Shown piece after piece: positions 33,888-43,665 of a DNA stretch of 64,000 bases. The stretch lies in NCBI RefSeq assembly GCF_004337705.1, contig NZ_SKBU01000015.1, positions 326,529-390,528 on the forward strand, given 5' to 3'. This stretch comes from Rubrobacter taiwanensis. GTDB lineage: Bacteria; Actinomycetota; Rubrobacteria; Rubrobacterales; Rubrobacteraceae. Within the stretch, counting starts at the first letter, position 1. Every line of letters starts with the position of its first letter. The translations under genes were made by a program, and so were the position numbers. Under the pieces are notes generated by a model, which was not told the origin of the DNA, did no database searches, and was given only the letters and a program-made list of their open reading frames with translations.

Positions 33888-36070
33888 CCGGTCTCCTCCG
33901 CGAAGAGATCCCGCCCGTAAGCCCCCCTCAGCTCCTCCAGCTTTAGATCCACAAAGCCCCCTATCTTCAGTCCCCCTCCACCCGTCCGGCCGATGATCTG
34001 CCAGGGCACGCCCGCGAGAGCCTCCCGCACCTCGTCCCACCGCTCCCCGGGAACCGCGATGAGAATCTGCCCGCCGGCCTCTCCGAAGAGCTCCACATCC
34101 GGCCGCCGCCCGGACCCGACCTCCACCTCCACCCCCACTCCCCCGGCGATCGCCATCTCGGCGAGGGCCACGGCGAGCCCGCCGGAGGAGATGTCGTGCG
34201 CCGTGTCCACCAGCCCCTCCGCTATGAGGCGGCGCACCCGGTCGGCACACTCCTTCTCGAGCGCGAGATCGGGCTCCGGCGGCCTCCCGGCGACCCGCCC
34301 GTGCACTATCTCTAGATACTCGGAGCCCGCGAGCGAGGCCCGCCCGGACGCCCCGACGACCGCCACCACATCCCCCTCCCGCCCGAAGCCGGGCGTGGCG
34401 TGGCAACTCACGTCCTCCAGCACGCCGACCATCCCGACCACGGGGGTGGGGTAGACCGCACCGCCGGAGGTCTCGTTGTACAGGCTGACGTTCCCGCTCA
34501 CCACGGGCGTTCCCAGCGCCTCGCACGCCCGCGACATGCCCTCGATGCTCCTGGCGAGCTGGTAGTAGACGGCCGGTTTCTCCGGACTGCCGAAGTTCAG
34601 GCAGTTTGTGAGCGCGACCGGCTCCGCCCCCACGCAGGAGAGGTTGCGGTACGCCTCGGCGACCGTAGCGGCCCCGCCCCCCTCCGGGTCCAGATAGCAC
34701 CACTTCCCCCGCCCGTCGGTCACGACGGCGTATCCGAGCTTCGTGCCCTTGATCCTCATCACCGCCGCGTCCGCACCGGGCCCCACGACGGTGTTGGTCC
34801 GCACCTGGTAGTCGTACTGCTCCCACACCGACCGCCGGGAGCACAGGTTGGGGTGCGAGAGCATCCGCAACAGCACGGCGTTGAAATCCCCAGGGACCGG
34901 GATCTCCTCCACGTCCAGCCGCTGCGCTTCTTTCAGATACTCCGGCTCCACAACCTCCCGCTCGTAGGCAGGGGCGTCGGCCAGATACTCCGCCGGAACA
35001 CTGCCGGCAACCTCGCCGCCGCACAGCACGCGCAGCTCGCCGTGGTCCGCGACCCGCCCCACGACGGCCGCCCCGAGCCCGTAGCGGGCGGCGACCTTAA
35101 GCACCTCCTCCACCCTCTCCGGCTCCACGACCGCGAGCATCCGCTCCTGAGACTCGGAGATCATGACCTCCCACGGCTCCATCCCGCCCTCGCGCAGCGG
35201 CACCCTGTCCGTCTCTATCTCGATGCCGACCCCGCCCTTGGCCGCCATCTCGGAGGCCGAGGAGGTGATCCCGGCTGCTCCGAGATCCTGCAGCGCCACC
35301 AGAAGATCCCGCCGCCGCAGCTCCAGGCAGGCCTCGATCAGTACCTTCCCGGCGAACGGATCTCCGACCTGCACGTTCGGCCGCCGCGCCTCGGACTCCC
35401 CGGAGAGCTCGTCGGAGGCGAAGGTGGCCCCGTGGATGCCGTCCCGGCCCGTTCTGGCCCCGAGCAAGATAACCCGGTTCCCTACACCCACGGCCCGTGA
35501 ACGCATCAGGTCTTCAACGCGGAGAAGGCCCACGCACATCGCGTTCACCAGAGGATTGCCGGTGTAGGCGGGAGCGAACTCCACCTCGCCGCCGACCGTC
35601 GGCACGCCGACCGGATTCCCGTAGCCCCCGATGCCGCGCACCACCTCCCGGAAGAGATAGCGAACCCGCCCGTCCGCCGGATCGCCGAAGCGCAGGGAGT
35701 CCAGCACGGCCACCGGCCGCGCCCCCATCGCCAGTATGTCCCGGATGATCCCTCCCACCCCGGTGGCCGCCCCCTGATAGGGCTCTACCGCCGAAGGATG
35801 ATTGTGACTCTCCACCTTGAACGCCAGCGCCCAGCCCTCGCCGACCTCGACCACGCCCGCGTTCTCCCCCGGCCCCTGCAAGACCCGCCCCCCCTCACTC
35901 GGGAAACGCCCCAGCAGCGGGCGGGAGTTCTTGTACCCGCAGTGCTCGCTCCACATCACCGAAAACAACGAGAGCTCCAGGAAGTTGGGCGTCCGCCCGA
36001 GCAGCTCCCGCACGCGAGCGTACTCCGCATCCGAAAGGCCGAGAGATCTGTACGTCTCCTCGAGGTTCAA
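33884..36070 (-). CDS. purL: Phosphoribosylformylglycinamidine synthase, large subunit
   Basis: 728 aa, the short PurL that works with PurQ and Pur[39 protein letters not shown] and [16 protein letters not shown] are typical; the second ATP-grasp-like repeat holds [11 protein letters not shown] and [18 protein letters not shown] overlaps the purQ stop. Confidence 0.97.
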   Translation of the reverse strand: MNLEETYRSLGLSDAEYARVRELLGRTPNFLELSLFSVMWSEHCGYKNSRPLLGRFPSEGGRVLQGPGENAGVVEVGEGWALAFKVESHNHPSAVEPYQGAATGVGGIIRDILAMGARPVAVLDSLRFGDPADGRVRYLFREVVRGIGGYGNPVGVPTVGGEVEFAPAYTGNPLVNAMCVGLLRVEDLMRSRAVGVGNRVILLGARTGRDGIHGATFASDELSGESEARRPNVQVGDPFAGKVLIEACLELRRRDLLVALQDLGAAGITSSASEMAAKGGVGIEIETDRVPLREGGMEPWEVMISESQERMLAVVEPERVEEVLKVAARYGLGAAVVGRVADHGELRVLCGGEVAGSVPAEYLADAPAYEREVVEPEYLKEAQRLDVEEIPVPGDFNAVLLRMLSHPNLCSRRSVWEQYDYQVRTNTVVGPGADAAVMRIKGTKLGYAVVTDGRGKWCYLDPEGGGAATVAEAYRNLSCVGAEPVALTNCLNFGSPEKPAVYYQLARSIEGMSRACEALGTPVVSGNVSLYNETSGGAVYPTPVVGMVGVLEDVSCHATPGFGREGDVVAVVGASGRASLAGSEYLEIVHGRVAGRPPEPDLALEKECADRVRRLIAEGLVDTAHDISSGGLAVALAEMAIAGGVGVEVEVGSGRRPDVELFGEAGGQILIAVPGERWDEVREALAGVPWQIIGRTGGGGLKIGGFVDLKLEELRGAYGRDLFAEETG

Positions 36071-36738
36071 TGCACCTTCGCCCCCGCGAACTCCAGTACC
36101 GAACGCAGCACCTTCAGCCCCTCCTCCGAGCCGAGGAGGGGATCCGAGACCCGCTCAGGATGCGGCATCATACCGACCACGTTGCGCTCCGCGTTGCAGA
36201 TGCCGGCTATGTCGTTGCGCGAACCGTTCGGGTTCTCCAGATAGCGGAAGATCACCCGCCCCTCATCCTCAAGCTGAGCTATAGTTTCTTCGGCGGCGAA
36301 GTAGTTGCCCTCGTTGTGGGCGACGGGGAGGTGCAAGATCTCGCCCGGGACGCACGCACCGCTCCAGGGGGTATCTGGGTGTTCGACGCGCACGGGCACG
36401 GTACGGCACACGAAGCGCAGGCTCATGTTCTGAAGGAGCGCTCCGGGCAGCAGGCGGGCTTCGGTGAGCACCTGGAATCCGTTGCAGACGCCCAGAGTGG
36501 GGCCGCCGCCGCGGGCGAACTCCTCCAGCGGACGCATAACCTTCGAGAAGCGGGCTATCGCGCCGGGGCGCAGGTAATCCCCGTAGGAGAAGCCGCCGGG
36601 GAGGATGACGGCGTCCACACCCTTGAGATCGGGCTCCGCGTGCCAGAGCTCGACCGGCTCCGCCCCGATACGCTCCACGGCGTAGAGAGCGTCCGCGTCG
36701 CAGTTGGCGCCGGGGAAGATCACGACCCCGATCTTCAC
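36067..36738 (-). CDS. purQ: Phosphoribosylformylglycinamidine synthase, glutaminase subunit
   Basis: 223-aa class I glutamine amidotransferase. Nucleophile Cys in [11 protein letters not shown], His-Glu pair in MMPHPERV. The start is the GTG at 36738 ([15 protein letters not shown]), overlapping the purS stop as GTGA; the longer frame to 36795 is not conserved in character. Confidence 0.96.
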   Translation of the reverse strand: MKIGVVIFPGANCDADALYAVERIGAEPVELWHAEPDLKGVDAVILPGGFSYGDYLRPGAIARFSKVMRPLEEFARGGGPTLGVCNGFQVLTEARLLPGALLQNMSLRFVCRTVPVRVEHPDTPWSGACVPGEILHLPVAHNEGNYFAAEETIAQLEDEGRVIFRYLENPNGSRNDIAGICNAERNVVGMMPHPERVSDPLLGSEEGLKVLRSVLEFAGAKVH

Positions 36739-36974
36739 CCGATCACCTCCCACTCGTACTCCTCGATCGTGGGGTTGGCGAGCAGCCGCCGGCACATATC
36801 CTCCACCTGCGACTCATCCTCTACTTCAAGCTCGATCAAGCGGCCCACGTGCACGCTCCCCACCCCGCCGAAGCCCAGCGCCGGAAGCGCCCGCCGCACG
36901 GCCTCACCCTGCGGGTCCAGGATGCCCTCCTTGGGCCGGACGAGAACGCGGACCCTCCTCAAGGTCTCAGACAT
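36735..36974 (-). CDS. purS: Phosphoribosylformylglycinamidine synthase, PurS subunit
   Basis: 79 aa. RVRVLVRPKEGILDPQGEAV, VGRLIELEVED and LANPTIEEYEWEV match PurS, which bridges PurL and PurQ for ammonia transfer. ATG 36974 chosen with GTGAGGG upstream; an ATG six codons earlier overlaps purC. Confidence 0.95.
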   Translation of the reverse strand: MSETLRRVRVLVRPKEGILDPQGEAVRRALPALGFGGVGSVHVGRLIELEVEDESQVEDMCRRLLANPTIEEYEWEVIG

Positions 36975-36981
36975 AGCACCC

Positions 36982-37689
36982 TCACCCTTCACCCGTTACC
37001 CGCCGCAGCACCTCGGCGTAGGCCTCCTCTACACCGCCCATGTCGCGCCGGAAGCGGTCCTTATCCAGCCTCTCACCGGTCTCCCGATCCCAGAAGCGGC
37101 AGGTGTCGGGAGATATCTCATCTGCCAGCAGCAAGTTCCCCTCGGTATCCCGGCCGATCTCGATCTTGAAGTCCACGAGCGTTATACCCCGTTCCTCGAA
37201 GAACGGCCTCAACGTATCGTTCACCTTTAGACCCATCTCCTCACAGGCGGCGAGCGTGCCGTCGTCCACCCCCAGCTCCCGGAGGTGGTACCGGTTCACC
37301 AGCGGATCGCCGAGCTCGTCGTTCTTAAGGTACAGCTCGACCACCGGCTGCCTGAGAGGCGTGCCCTCCTCGTAGCCGAGGCGCTTTGCGAGCGAGCCCG
37401 CGGCCACGTTACGCACCACCACCTCGACCGGCAGCATCTCCAGCCGTTTCGTCTTGAGGGTCGTGTCGTCCACCTGCTCGATAAAGTGCGTGGGGACACC
37501 GTGCTCCTCCAGATACCTGAACATGGCAGCGCTCATGGTCGCGTTCGTGCGGCCCTTGCCCCTCCAGGAACCGCGCTTGCGGCCGTCGAACGCCGTCGCC
37601 TCGTCCTTGTAGCGGTGCAGAAGGACGTCGGGATCGCCGGTGGCCAGGACCCGCTTGGCCTTGCCCTCGTACAACAGGCGCTCACCCAT
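36982..37689 (-). CDS. purC: SAICAR synthase
   Basis: 235 aa. LLYEGKAKRVLATGDPDVLL, KDEATAFDGRKRGSWRGKG and VDFKIEIGRDTEGNLLLADEISPDT are the PurC blocks for ATP, CAIR and Asp. ATG overlaps the purB end by eight bases. Confidence 0.96.
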   Translation of the reverse strand: MGERLLYEGKAKRVLATGDPDVLLHRYKDEATAFDGRKRGSWRGKGRTNATMSAAMFRYLEEHGVPTHFIEQVDDTTLKTKRLEMLPVEVVVRNVAAGSLAKRLGYEEGTPLRQPVVELYLKNDELGDPLVNRYHLRELGVDDGTLAACEEMGLKVNDTLRPFFEERGITLVDFKIEIGRDTEGNLLLADEISPDTCRFWDRETGERLDKDRFRRDMGGVEEAYAEVLRRVTGEG

Positions 37690-38995
37690 CCTTCAACCTC
37701 TCCTTCAGCCCCAGCACACGGTCGAAGACTACCCTTTGATGGCGCAGGTGGTAAGCGGGATCGAAGAGTCCGTCCAGGTTGCAGCCCAGCAGCTCTCGCA
37801 CCCGCTCCTCCCGTTCCAGCAGCTTCCGGAAGCTCTCCCCGCTCTCCCAGGCGCGCATCGCGGCCCTCTGGACGAGGCGGTAGGCTTCGTCGCGGTTCAT
37901 CCCGGCTTCGACCAGCGCGAGCAGGGCGCGTCCGGAGTAGACGATCCCGCCGCTTCGGTTCAGGTTTTTTCGCATCCTGTCGCGGTCTATCTCCAACCCT
38001 TGCAGGATGCGCAGGGTGGTGTGCAGCATGTAGTAGGCGACGATGGCGGAGTCCGGGAGCACAACGCGCTCGGCGGAGGAGTGCGAGATGTCCCGCTCCT
38101 GCCAGAGGGCGTTGTTCTCGAAGCCCACGGCGGCGTTGCCGCGCAGCAGGCGGGCTAGGCCGCACATTCTTTCGGCGAGGATGGGGTTACGCTTGTGCGG
38201 CATCGCAGAGGAGCCCCTCTGGCCCCGGCCGAACGGCTCGGCCAGTTCCCGGATCTCGGTGCGCTGCGCGCCCCTTATCTCCAGCGCGATCTTCTCCAGC
38301 GTGGAGCCCAGGATGGCGAGCGCGGAGAGGACTTCGGCGTGCCGGTCGCGCTGCACGATCTGGGTCGAGGCGGGTTCGGAGGCCAGGCCGAGCCTCTTGC
38401 ACGCGGAGCGTTCGACCCGGGGGTCTACGTTGGCGTAGGTGCCGACGGCGCCCGAGATCTTGCCCACGGCGGCTACCTCCAGCGCGTGCTCCAGCCGGTC
38501 CAGGTTGCGCTCCATCTCGAACGCCCAGACGGCGAACTTGTGCCCGAGCGTGGTCGGTTCGGCGTGCACGCCGTGCGTCCGGCCGGCCATAACCGTGTCG
38601 CGATGCTCGAGCGCCAGGTCGGCGAGCAGGCGCGTGAGCTCGCGCGCCCGCTCGCGGATGAGCGTTAGCGATCGCTTGAGCTGCAGGGCGGTTGCCGTGT
38701 CCAGCACGTCCGAGCTGGTCAGACCGAAGTGGAAGTGCCGGGCCACATCCCCTGCGTTCTCGGTCACGGCGGAGACGAAGGCGATCACGTCGTGCTGCGT
38801 TTCGGCCTCTATCTCCCGGATGCGCTCCACCGTGAAGTCTGCGCGGGCGGCGAGCTCTTCCACTTCGTCCTCCGGGATCTCGCCCAGCTCCGCGCGGGCG
38901 CGGCAGACGGCGAGCTCCACCTCCAGCCAGGCGCGGTACTTCGCCTCCTCGGTCCAGACCGCGCCGATCTCCGGCAGGGTATAGCGCTCGATCAC
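37682..38995 (-). CDS. purB: Adenylosuccinate lyase
   Basis: 437 aa, fumarase superfamily, acting twice in purine synthesis. TSSDVLDTATALQL, AGRTHGVHAEPTTLG with catalytic His, and the signature GSSAMPHKRNPILAE near residue 265 are present. Confidence 0.97.
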   Translation of the reverse strand: MIERYTLPEIGAVWTEEAKYRAWLEVELAVCRARAELGEIPEDEVEELAARADFTVERIREIEAETQHDVIAFVSAVTENAGDVARHFHFGLTSSDVLDTATALQLKRSLTLIRERARELTRLLADLALEHRDTVMAGRTHGVHAEPTTLGHKFAVWAFEMERNLDRLEHALEVAAVGKISGAVGTYANVDPRVERSACKRLGLASEPASTQIVQRDRHAEVLSALAILGSTLEKIALEIRGAQRTEIRELAEPFGRGQRGSSAMPHKRNPILAERMCGLARLLRGNAAVGFENNALWQERDISHSSAERVVLPDSAIVAYYMLHTTLRILQGLEIDRDRMRKNLNRSGGIVYSGRALLALVEAGMNRDEAYRLVQRAAMRAWESGESFRKLLEREERVRELLGCNLDGLFDPAYHLRHQRVVFDRVLGLKERLKDG

Positions 38996-39014
38996 CGCCC
39001 CGCTCCCGGCAACT

Positions 39015-40289
39015 CTAGAACTCCTCCATCTCCAGCGCCTCCAGCGCTATGTCCGTCCGGTACTGCATGCCGGTAAAGTCTATTGACTCCACGGCGGCGT
39101 AGGCCCGGGCCCGGGCCTCCATGAGGCTGCCGCCCAGCCCGACCACGTTCAGCACCCGCCCGCCGGCGGTATAGAGCTTCCCGTCCCGCTCCGCAGTGCC
39201 GGCGTGGTAGATGTTCACCTCGCACGGCAGGTCGTCGAGGCCGGAGATGAGGTCTCCGCTGGAGGAGGACTCGGGGTAGCCCTCGGAGGCCAGCACCACG
39301 CACACGGCCTTCTCGGCCGACCAGGCCACCTCCCGGCCGGCTAGATCGTCTTCGCAGCAGGCGATCATGAGCTCTAGCAGGTCGGATCCGAGGCGGGGCA
39401 GGAGGACCTGGGTCTCCGGGTCTCCGAAGCGGCAGTTGAACTCCAGCACCTTCGGCCCTTCGGCGGTCACCATGACGCCGGCGTAGAGCAGTCCGGTGTA
39501 CGAGCTGCCCATCAGGGAGAGCTGGCGAACGGTGGGGTGGATAATCTCCTCCAGGATGCGCTTGTAGGTGTCCGGGTCCATCCAGAGCAGCGGGCAGTAC
39601 GCGCCCATGCCGCCGGTGTTCGGTCCCTCGTCGTTGTCGTAGATGCGCTTGTAGTCCCGGGCGGGCAGGAAGGGCAGGATGTTCTCCCCGTCGCTGAGGG
39701 CGAAGACGGAGGCTTCCCGTCCGGCGAGGCATTCCTCGACGATCACCCGCCGACCGGCGGCCCCGAACCTGCCGCCGAACGCGGCCCGTACGGCCGCCTC
39801 CGCCTCTTCCTCGGAGGCGGCCACGGTCACCCCCTTGCCCGCGGCCACCCCGTCGGCCTTGACTACGACGGGGTACTCCCGGTGCGCCCGCAGGAACTCC
39901 AGCGCAGCCCGCTCGTCCTCGAAGATGCGGTAGTCTGCCGTAGGAACCCCGGCGCGGTTCATGACCTCCTTGGCGAACGCCTTGGAGCCCTCGATCCGCG
40001 CGGCCGCACGCGACGGCCCGAAGAGCTTGAGCCCGGCCTCGTAGAAGGCGTCGGCGATCCCCCCGATGAGCGGCACCTCCGGTCCGACGACCGTGAGGTC
40101 TATCCCGTTCTCTTTAGCGAAATCCCGCAGCTCCGGGATGTCGTCGGCGGGGATGTCCACGTTGCGGGCGAGCCGCGCGATACCGGGGTTTCCGGGAGCG
40201 GCGAAGATCTCAGGCTCCAGCGGGCTGCGGGCGATGGCTTCCACCAGCGCGTGCTCCCTGCCTCCACCGCCGACGACCAGAACCCGCAC
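39015..40289 (-). CDS. purD: Phosphoribosylamine-glycine ligase
   Basis: 424-aa ATP-grasp ligase, step 2. VLVVGGGGREHALVEAIA, GPSRAAARIEGSKAFAKEVM, VVVKADGVAAGKGVTVA and LEFNCRFGDPETQVLLPRL. GTG start three bases after the purA stop. Confidence 0.97.
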   Translation of the reverse strand: MRVLVVGGGGREHALVEAIARSPLEPEIFAAPGNPGIARLARNVDIPADDIPELRDFAKENGIDLTVVGPEVPLIGGIADAFYEAGLKLFGPSRAAARIEGSKAFAKEVMNRAGVPTADYRIFEDERAALEFLRAHREYPVVVKADGVAAGKGVTVAASEEEAEAAVRAAFGGRFGAAGRRVIVEECLAGREASVFALSDGENILPFLPARDYKRIYDNDEGPNTGGMGAYCPLLWMDPDTYKRILEEIIHPTVRQLSLMGSSYTGLLYAGVMVTAEGPKVLEFNCRFGDPETQVLLPRLGSDLLELMIACCEDDLAGREVAWSAEKAVCVVLASEGYPESSSSGDLISGLDDLPCEVNIYHAGTAERDGKLYTAGGRVLNVVGLGGSLMEARARAYAAVESIDFTGMQYRTDIALEALEMEEF

Positions 40290-40292
40290 CTC

Positions 40293-41570
40293 TCAGCCCT
40301 CCACTATGGCCTGATCGCGCTCGGGACCGACGCTGATCATCCTCAGCGGCGCTCCTGCCTCGGCCTCCACAAAGTCCACGAATTCCCGGGCGGCGGCGGG
40401 CAGCTTCGCGCGCTCCCGGATCTCCGAGACGTCCTCCCCCCAGCCCGGAAACTCCCGGTAGACGGGCCGGGCGCGGTGCAGCTCGGCCTGACTCACGGGG
40501 AACTCCTCCACCCGCCGGCCGTCTATCTCGTACGCCACGCAGACGTTTACGCTCTCCACGGCCGAGAGCACATCCAGCATGGTGAGCGCGAGCCCGGTGA
40601 TGCCGTTGACCCGGGCCGCATACTTCACGGCCACCAGATCCAGCCACCCGCACCGCCGCGGCCGCCCGGTGGTGCGCCCGTACTCCTTCCCGACCCGGCG
40701 CAGGGTCTCCCCCACCTCGTCGAAGAGCTCCGTGGGCATCGGCCCGTCCCCGACCCGTGTGGCGTAGGACTTGGTGACGCCGATCACCTCCCCGAGACAC
40801 CGCGGCGGGAGCCCGGCCCCGACGCACACCCCGCCCGCAGAGGGGCTGGAGGAGGTCACGAACGGGTAGGTACCGAAATCGTTGTCCAGCAGGGTCCCCT
40901 GAGCCCCCTCCAGCAGCACGGGCTCCCCCCGCCCGACGGCTCCCCGCAGGATGGCCCCGGTGTCGGCCACCATCGGGCCTATGAGCTCCCGGAAGGGGAG
41001 CAGCCACTCCACGAGCCCGTCCACCTCGTACGGCTCTTCGCCGTAGACGCCGGAGATGATGGCGTTCTTCTCCACCAGTGCGGCCTTGATCTTGGCGCGC
41101 AGCAGGTTCTCGTCGAAGAGGTCCTGCACCCTGATGCCCGCCCGGGAGACCTTGTCCTCGTAGGCCGGCCCGATGCCCCGGTTGGTGGTTCCGATCCTGG
41201 CGTCTCCGAGCGCTATCTCCCGGTGCGCGTCGAGTGCGATGTGGTAGGGCATGATGAGGTGTGCCCGGCCGTCCACCTTGAGCCGGCCGCGCACCTCCAG
41301 CCCCCGTGCCTCAAGACTCTTCACCTCCCCGGCGAGCACCTCCGGGTTGACCACGACCCCGTTGCCGATGGTACACACGACCCCCTCGCGCACGATGCCG
41401 GAGGGGATGAGGTGCATAATGAACTCTTCCTGGCCCACCCGGATCGTGTGCCCAGCGTTGTTGCCGCCGGAGTAGCGGGCCACATAGCGGGCGTCCCCGG
41501 CCAGCGCGTCGCACACGCGGCCCTTGCCCTCATCTCCCCAGGCCAGGCCAACCACCACCGTAGCTGTCAT
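40293..41570 (-). CDS. purA: Adenylosuccinate synthetase
   Basis: 425 aa, first step from IMP to AMP, GTP-dependent. VVGLAWGDEGKGRVCDALA (usual WGDEGKGK; Lys changed to Arg), YSGGNNAGHT and LEGAQGTLLDNDFGTYPFVTSS. First gene of the purine operon; a 137-bp gap with a structured leader precedes it. The operon lacks purE and purK, which must be elsewhere. Confidence 0.96.
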   Translation of the reverse strand: MTATVVVGLAWGDEGKGRVCDALAGDARYVARYSGGNNAGHTIRVGQEEFIMHLIPSGIVREGVVCTIGNGVVVNPEVLAGEVKSLEARGLEVRGRLKVDGRAHLIMPYHIALDAHREIALGDARIGTTNRGIGPAYEDKVSRAGIRVQDLFDENLLRAKIKAALVEKNAIISGVYGEEPYEVDGLVEWLLPFRELIGPMVADTGAILRGAVGRGEPVLLEGAQGTLLDNDFGTYPFVTSSSPSAGGVCVGAGLPPRCLGEVIGVTKSYATRVGDGPMPTELFDEVGETLRRVGKEYGRTTGRPRRCGWLDLVAVKYAARVNGITGLALTMLDVLSAVESVNVCVAYEIDGRRVEEFPVSQAELHRARPVYREFPGWGEDVSEIRERAKLPAAAREFVDFVEAEAGAPLRMISVGPERDQAIVEG

Positions 41571-41603
41571 GTATCAGTCAACCCCTGGAATGTGTCCTGC
41601 TGT

Positions 41604-41645
41604 CCGGTGCGCGGGTAGGCCGGGCTCCGGAGCCCTCGGCACCGG
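41604..41645 (-). promoter_or_regulatory. Two-tier hairpin in the purA leader
   Basis: Outer arms CCGGTGC / GCACCGG (41604-41610, 41639-41645) enclose the perfect palindrome GGGCTCCGGAGCCC (41622-41635). It lies 35-75 bp before the purA ATG. It has no features of the guanine or adenine riboswitch. It could be an attenuator, a protein site or the terminator of the upstream gene. Confidence 0.4.
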
Positions 41646-41707
41646 ATATGCAGCTCTTCTCCCGCGTATCACTGTTGCAATGTAGCACGTAATGGGGGAG
41701 CTTTGCA

Positions 41708-42469
41708 CTACTCGAAGAGGATGACCGGCTCGCTGTAGCGCCGGATACGGCCCTGCCGCTCCAGCCCCTCGATGAACTCCCGCAGCTCCCGGTTGCGCTC
41801 CTCGAGGCTCCCGCCCTTCAGATACACGAGCGGCAGGCACACGTTGAGCACCCTGTCGGGGATGACAAAGCGCGTGATCCCGGCCGGCAAAACCTCTCCT
41901 CGCTCCACGAGCCCGGTGAGCTCGCGCAGGCTGAAGCGCCGGTACCGGACCAGAGCCGCCCCCTCCGGGATCTCCACCTCCTCTGCCGGAGCGACGCGCC
42001 GGACGGGCTCTCCATCCGGATAGGCCCGCTGCAGCTCCCGCATGGCGCGGGCCGCCGGAACGACGCCCTCGTCCCGCGCCCGGAGCCAGAGCCTCTCGCC
42101 GCCGGCGAACTGCACCTCGGCCACCCAGCCGCTCCCGGCCCCGGACGCCTCGATGCCGGGAGCGCTCTTGAGCAACCGGCGAAGGCTCGCGGCATCCAGC
42201 AGGTGCCCCCAGCTCTCTGTCGCGCCGCCGGGCCGGACCACCTGTACCAGCGCCAGCCGACAGCCCAGCTCCTTCAGGGCGGAGACCCGGTGAGCACCGT
42301 CGAGCACCAGATGGCGGCCGCCGTGCTGAGCCACGATCACGGGGTTGCGCTGGATGCCCTCGGTCTGGACGCGCTCCACCAGCCGCGACAGCCGGGCCTC
42401 GTCGCGCTCCTCGTGCAAAAGGAGCGAGTCCAGCTCGACCAGCCGCAGGTTTTGCAGCGCGTCTAGCAA
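41708..42469 (-). CDS. ParB/sulfiredoxin-fold protein, SbnI/SerK-like
   Basis: 253 aa. N-terminal ParB-like domain: LRLVELDSLLLHEERDEARL, GIQRNPVIVAQHGGRHLVLDGAHRVSALKELGC. The LDGxHR motif in a ParB/Srx fold is shared with SerK/SbnI, free-serine kinases that make O-phosphoserine, as well as with DNA-binding ParB proteins. The C-terminal half is not ParB HTH; it resembles the SbnI-type extension. It stands directly upstream of purA on the same strand. Serine kinase is an inference. Confidence 0.7.
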   Translation of the reverse strand: MLDALQNLRLVELDSLLLHEERDEARLSRLVERVQTEGIQRNPVIVAQHGGRHLVLDGAHRVSALKELGCRLALVQVVRPGGATESWGHLLDAASLRRLLKSAPGIEASGAGSGWVAEVQFAGGERLWLRARDEGVVPAARAMRELQRAYPDGEPVRRVAPAEEVEIPEGAALVRYRRFSLRELTGLVERGEVLPAGITRFVIPDRVLNVCLPLVYLKGGSLEERNRELREFIEGLERQGRIRRYSEPVILFE

Positions 42470-42514
42470 ACCGGCGGAAGCTCGCCGCAGACGACCTTCA
42501 GGGAGCGCGGGGCC

Positions 42515-42631
42515 CTATACGTCACCGCCGCGCCGGCCCCAGATCAGATCCAGCAGCACGAAGCTGCCGAAGAAGAGAACGACTATCACGAGCATGAACC
42601 CTATGATTCCCAGCAAGATCTCGAATGTCAC
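42515..42631 (-). CDS. Small single-pass membrane protein (38 aa)
   Basis: GTG start five bases after GGAGG. The protein starts MTFEILLGIIGFML, continues as one long hydrophobic helix (VIVVLFFGSFVLLDL) and ends IWGRRGGDV with positive residues, so it should sit in the membrane with the C-terminus inside. Not recognised. Lies between the ParB/Srx gene and tRNA-Pro. Confidence 0.6.
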   Translation of the reverse strand: MTFEILLGIIGFMLVIVVLFFGSFVLLDLIWGRRGGDV

Positions 42632-42654
42632 GCCGACCTCCACACAGACCAGAG

Positions 42655-42728
42655 TCGGGACGGCCGGATTCGAACCGGCGACCACTCGGCCCCCAGCCGA
42701 GTGCGCTACCAGACTGCGCCACGTCCCG
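42655..42728 (-). tRNA. tRNA-Pro (GGG)
   Basis: 74 nt on the minus strand: acceptor CGGGACG / CGTCCCG, D-arm GCGCAGTCTGGTAGCGC, anticodon loop CTGGGGG with GGG, T-loop TTCGAAT, discriminator A. Confidence 0.96.
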
Positions 42729-42817
42729 ACGTACCGTGTCTATCTTACCAGATTCCCGGGCGAGAGGTCGATCACGAACCGTACTTGACGTGGCTGGTAT
42801 CATCTACATTCGCCGCA

Positions 42818-43210
42818 ATGACCCGGGCAGCGATCTACATCAGGACCGATGCTGAAGACCGGCTCCCCTCGGCCGGAGAGCAGCGGGAGGAGCTTCGCGC
42901 GTACGCGGAGGAGCGGGGTTATGAGATCGTGGCCGAGTACAGCGACCTGCGGGCCCCGGGGCGCATGCTCTACCACCGCCCCGGCCTCAAGGAGGCCATA
43001 GACAACATCAAGTGGGAAGAGGACTGGGAGGTCCTGCTGGTCGCCCGGCCGGAGTGCATCTCGGAGACGGAGAGCTCCCTGCACGAGTTCGTGCACAAGT
43101 TCTCGCTCTACGGCAACCGGGTCGAGTCCCCCGCACGTTCCTGGGAGGAGCTCCTCTCCGCGATGAAGCGCTACCGCCGCCAGATGGCCGGCCGTCAGGG
43201 GAGGGATTGA
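42818..43210 (+). CDS. Stand-alone serine-recombinase-like domain lacking the catalytic serine
   Basis: 130 aa. RAAIYIRTDAEDRLPSAGEQREELRAYAEERGYEIVAEYSD and HRPGLKEAIDNI follow the resolvase/invertase N-terminal pattern (aaiYaRVStdeq...). The catalytic Ser of RVS is replaced: the sequence reads R9-T10-D11. No C-terminal DNA-binding domain. It cannot recombine DNA by the known mechanism and may be a repurposed fold. ATG directly follows TACATT plus seven bases, so the mRNA may be leaderless. Confidence 0.7.
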   Translation: MTRAAIYIRTDAEDRLPSAGEQREELRAYAEERGYEIVAEYSDLRAPGRMLYHRPGLKEAIDNIKWEEDWEVLLVARPECISETESSLHEFVHKFSLYGNRVESPARSWEELLSAMKRYRRQMAGRQGRD

Positions 43211-43259
43211 CCGGCCGGGCACCTTCTGATGCGTCTCTGCCGGAGGTAATATACTCCGG

Positions 43260-43601
43260 GTGAGCTTCCTGCTGACCATCATCGGAATGCTGCTCCTGGT
43301 CCCGGCCCTCCTGGGGATGGCGCTCGGGCTGTACATGGCGACCAGTCACAACCTCCGGGAGTCGGGGCTCCTCTTTGCGCTCTGGTGGGTTCCGGGGGCC
43401 GCGGCGGCCTCCGGGGTCCTGATGCGCGACCCGGTAACGTTCGTCGTGGGACTCCTCTGCTGGGCCGTAGCCGGGCTGGCGCTCTTCATAAACGGGAGGC
43501 TGACCTCCCGCGCCCGGCCGCGCACTGCCCGGAAGCCCGAAGAGACCCCGCGCGGCGGGAGCGGGGAGCGGGACCCGGACCGGTTGCGCCGGATCTCCTG
43601 A
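43260..43601 (+). CDS. Small membrane protein (113 aa), unknown function
   Basis: Three hydrophobic segments (FLLTIIGMLLLVPALLGMAL, LFALWWVPGAAAASGVLM, VVGLLCWAVAGLALFI) then a charged Arg/Pro-rich cytoplasmic tail. Not recognised. GTG start seven bases after TAATAT (43247-43252), suggesting a leaderless transcript. Confidence 0.6.
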   Translation: MSFLLTIIGMLLLVPALLGMALGLYMATSHNLRESGLLFALWWVPGAAAASGVLMRDPVTFVVGLLCWAVAGLALFINGRLTSRARPRTARKPEETPRGGSGERDPDRLRRIS

Positions 43602-43665
43602 CCTTCTTTACCGGCGCGCCCGCCGGTAGAATAGGGGAAGCTCCCCGAGAAGAAAGGAACGTGGC

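Noticed and set aside
39537..41618. 693-codon plus-strand frame across purD and purA
   Set aside because: Mirror frame of two certain genes; no domain signature.
41604..41645. Purine riboswitch in the purA leader
   Set aside because: The three-way junction core and loop-loop bases of the purine aptamer are absent; only GC palindromes are present.
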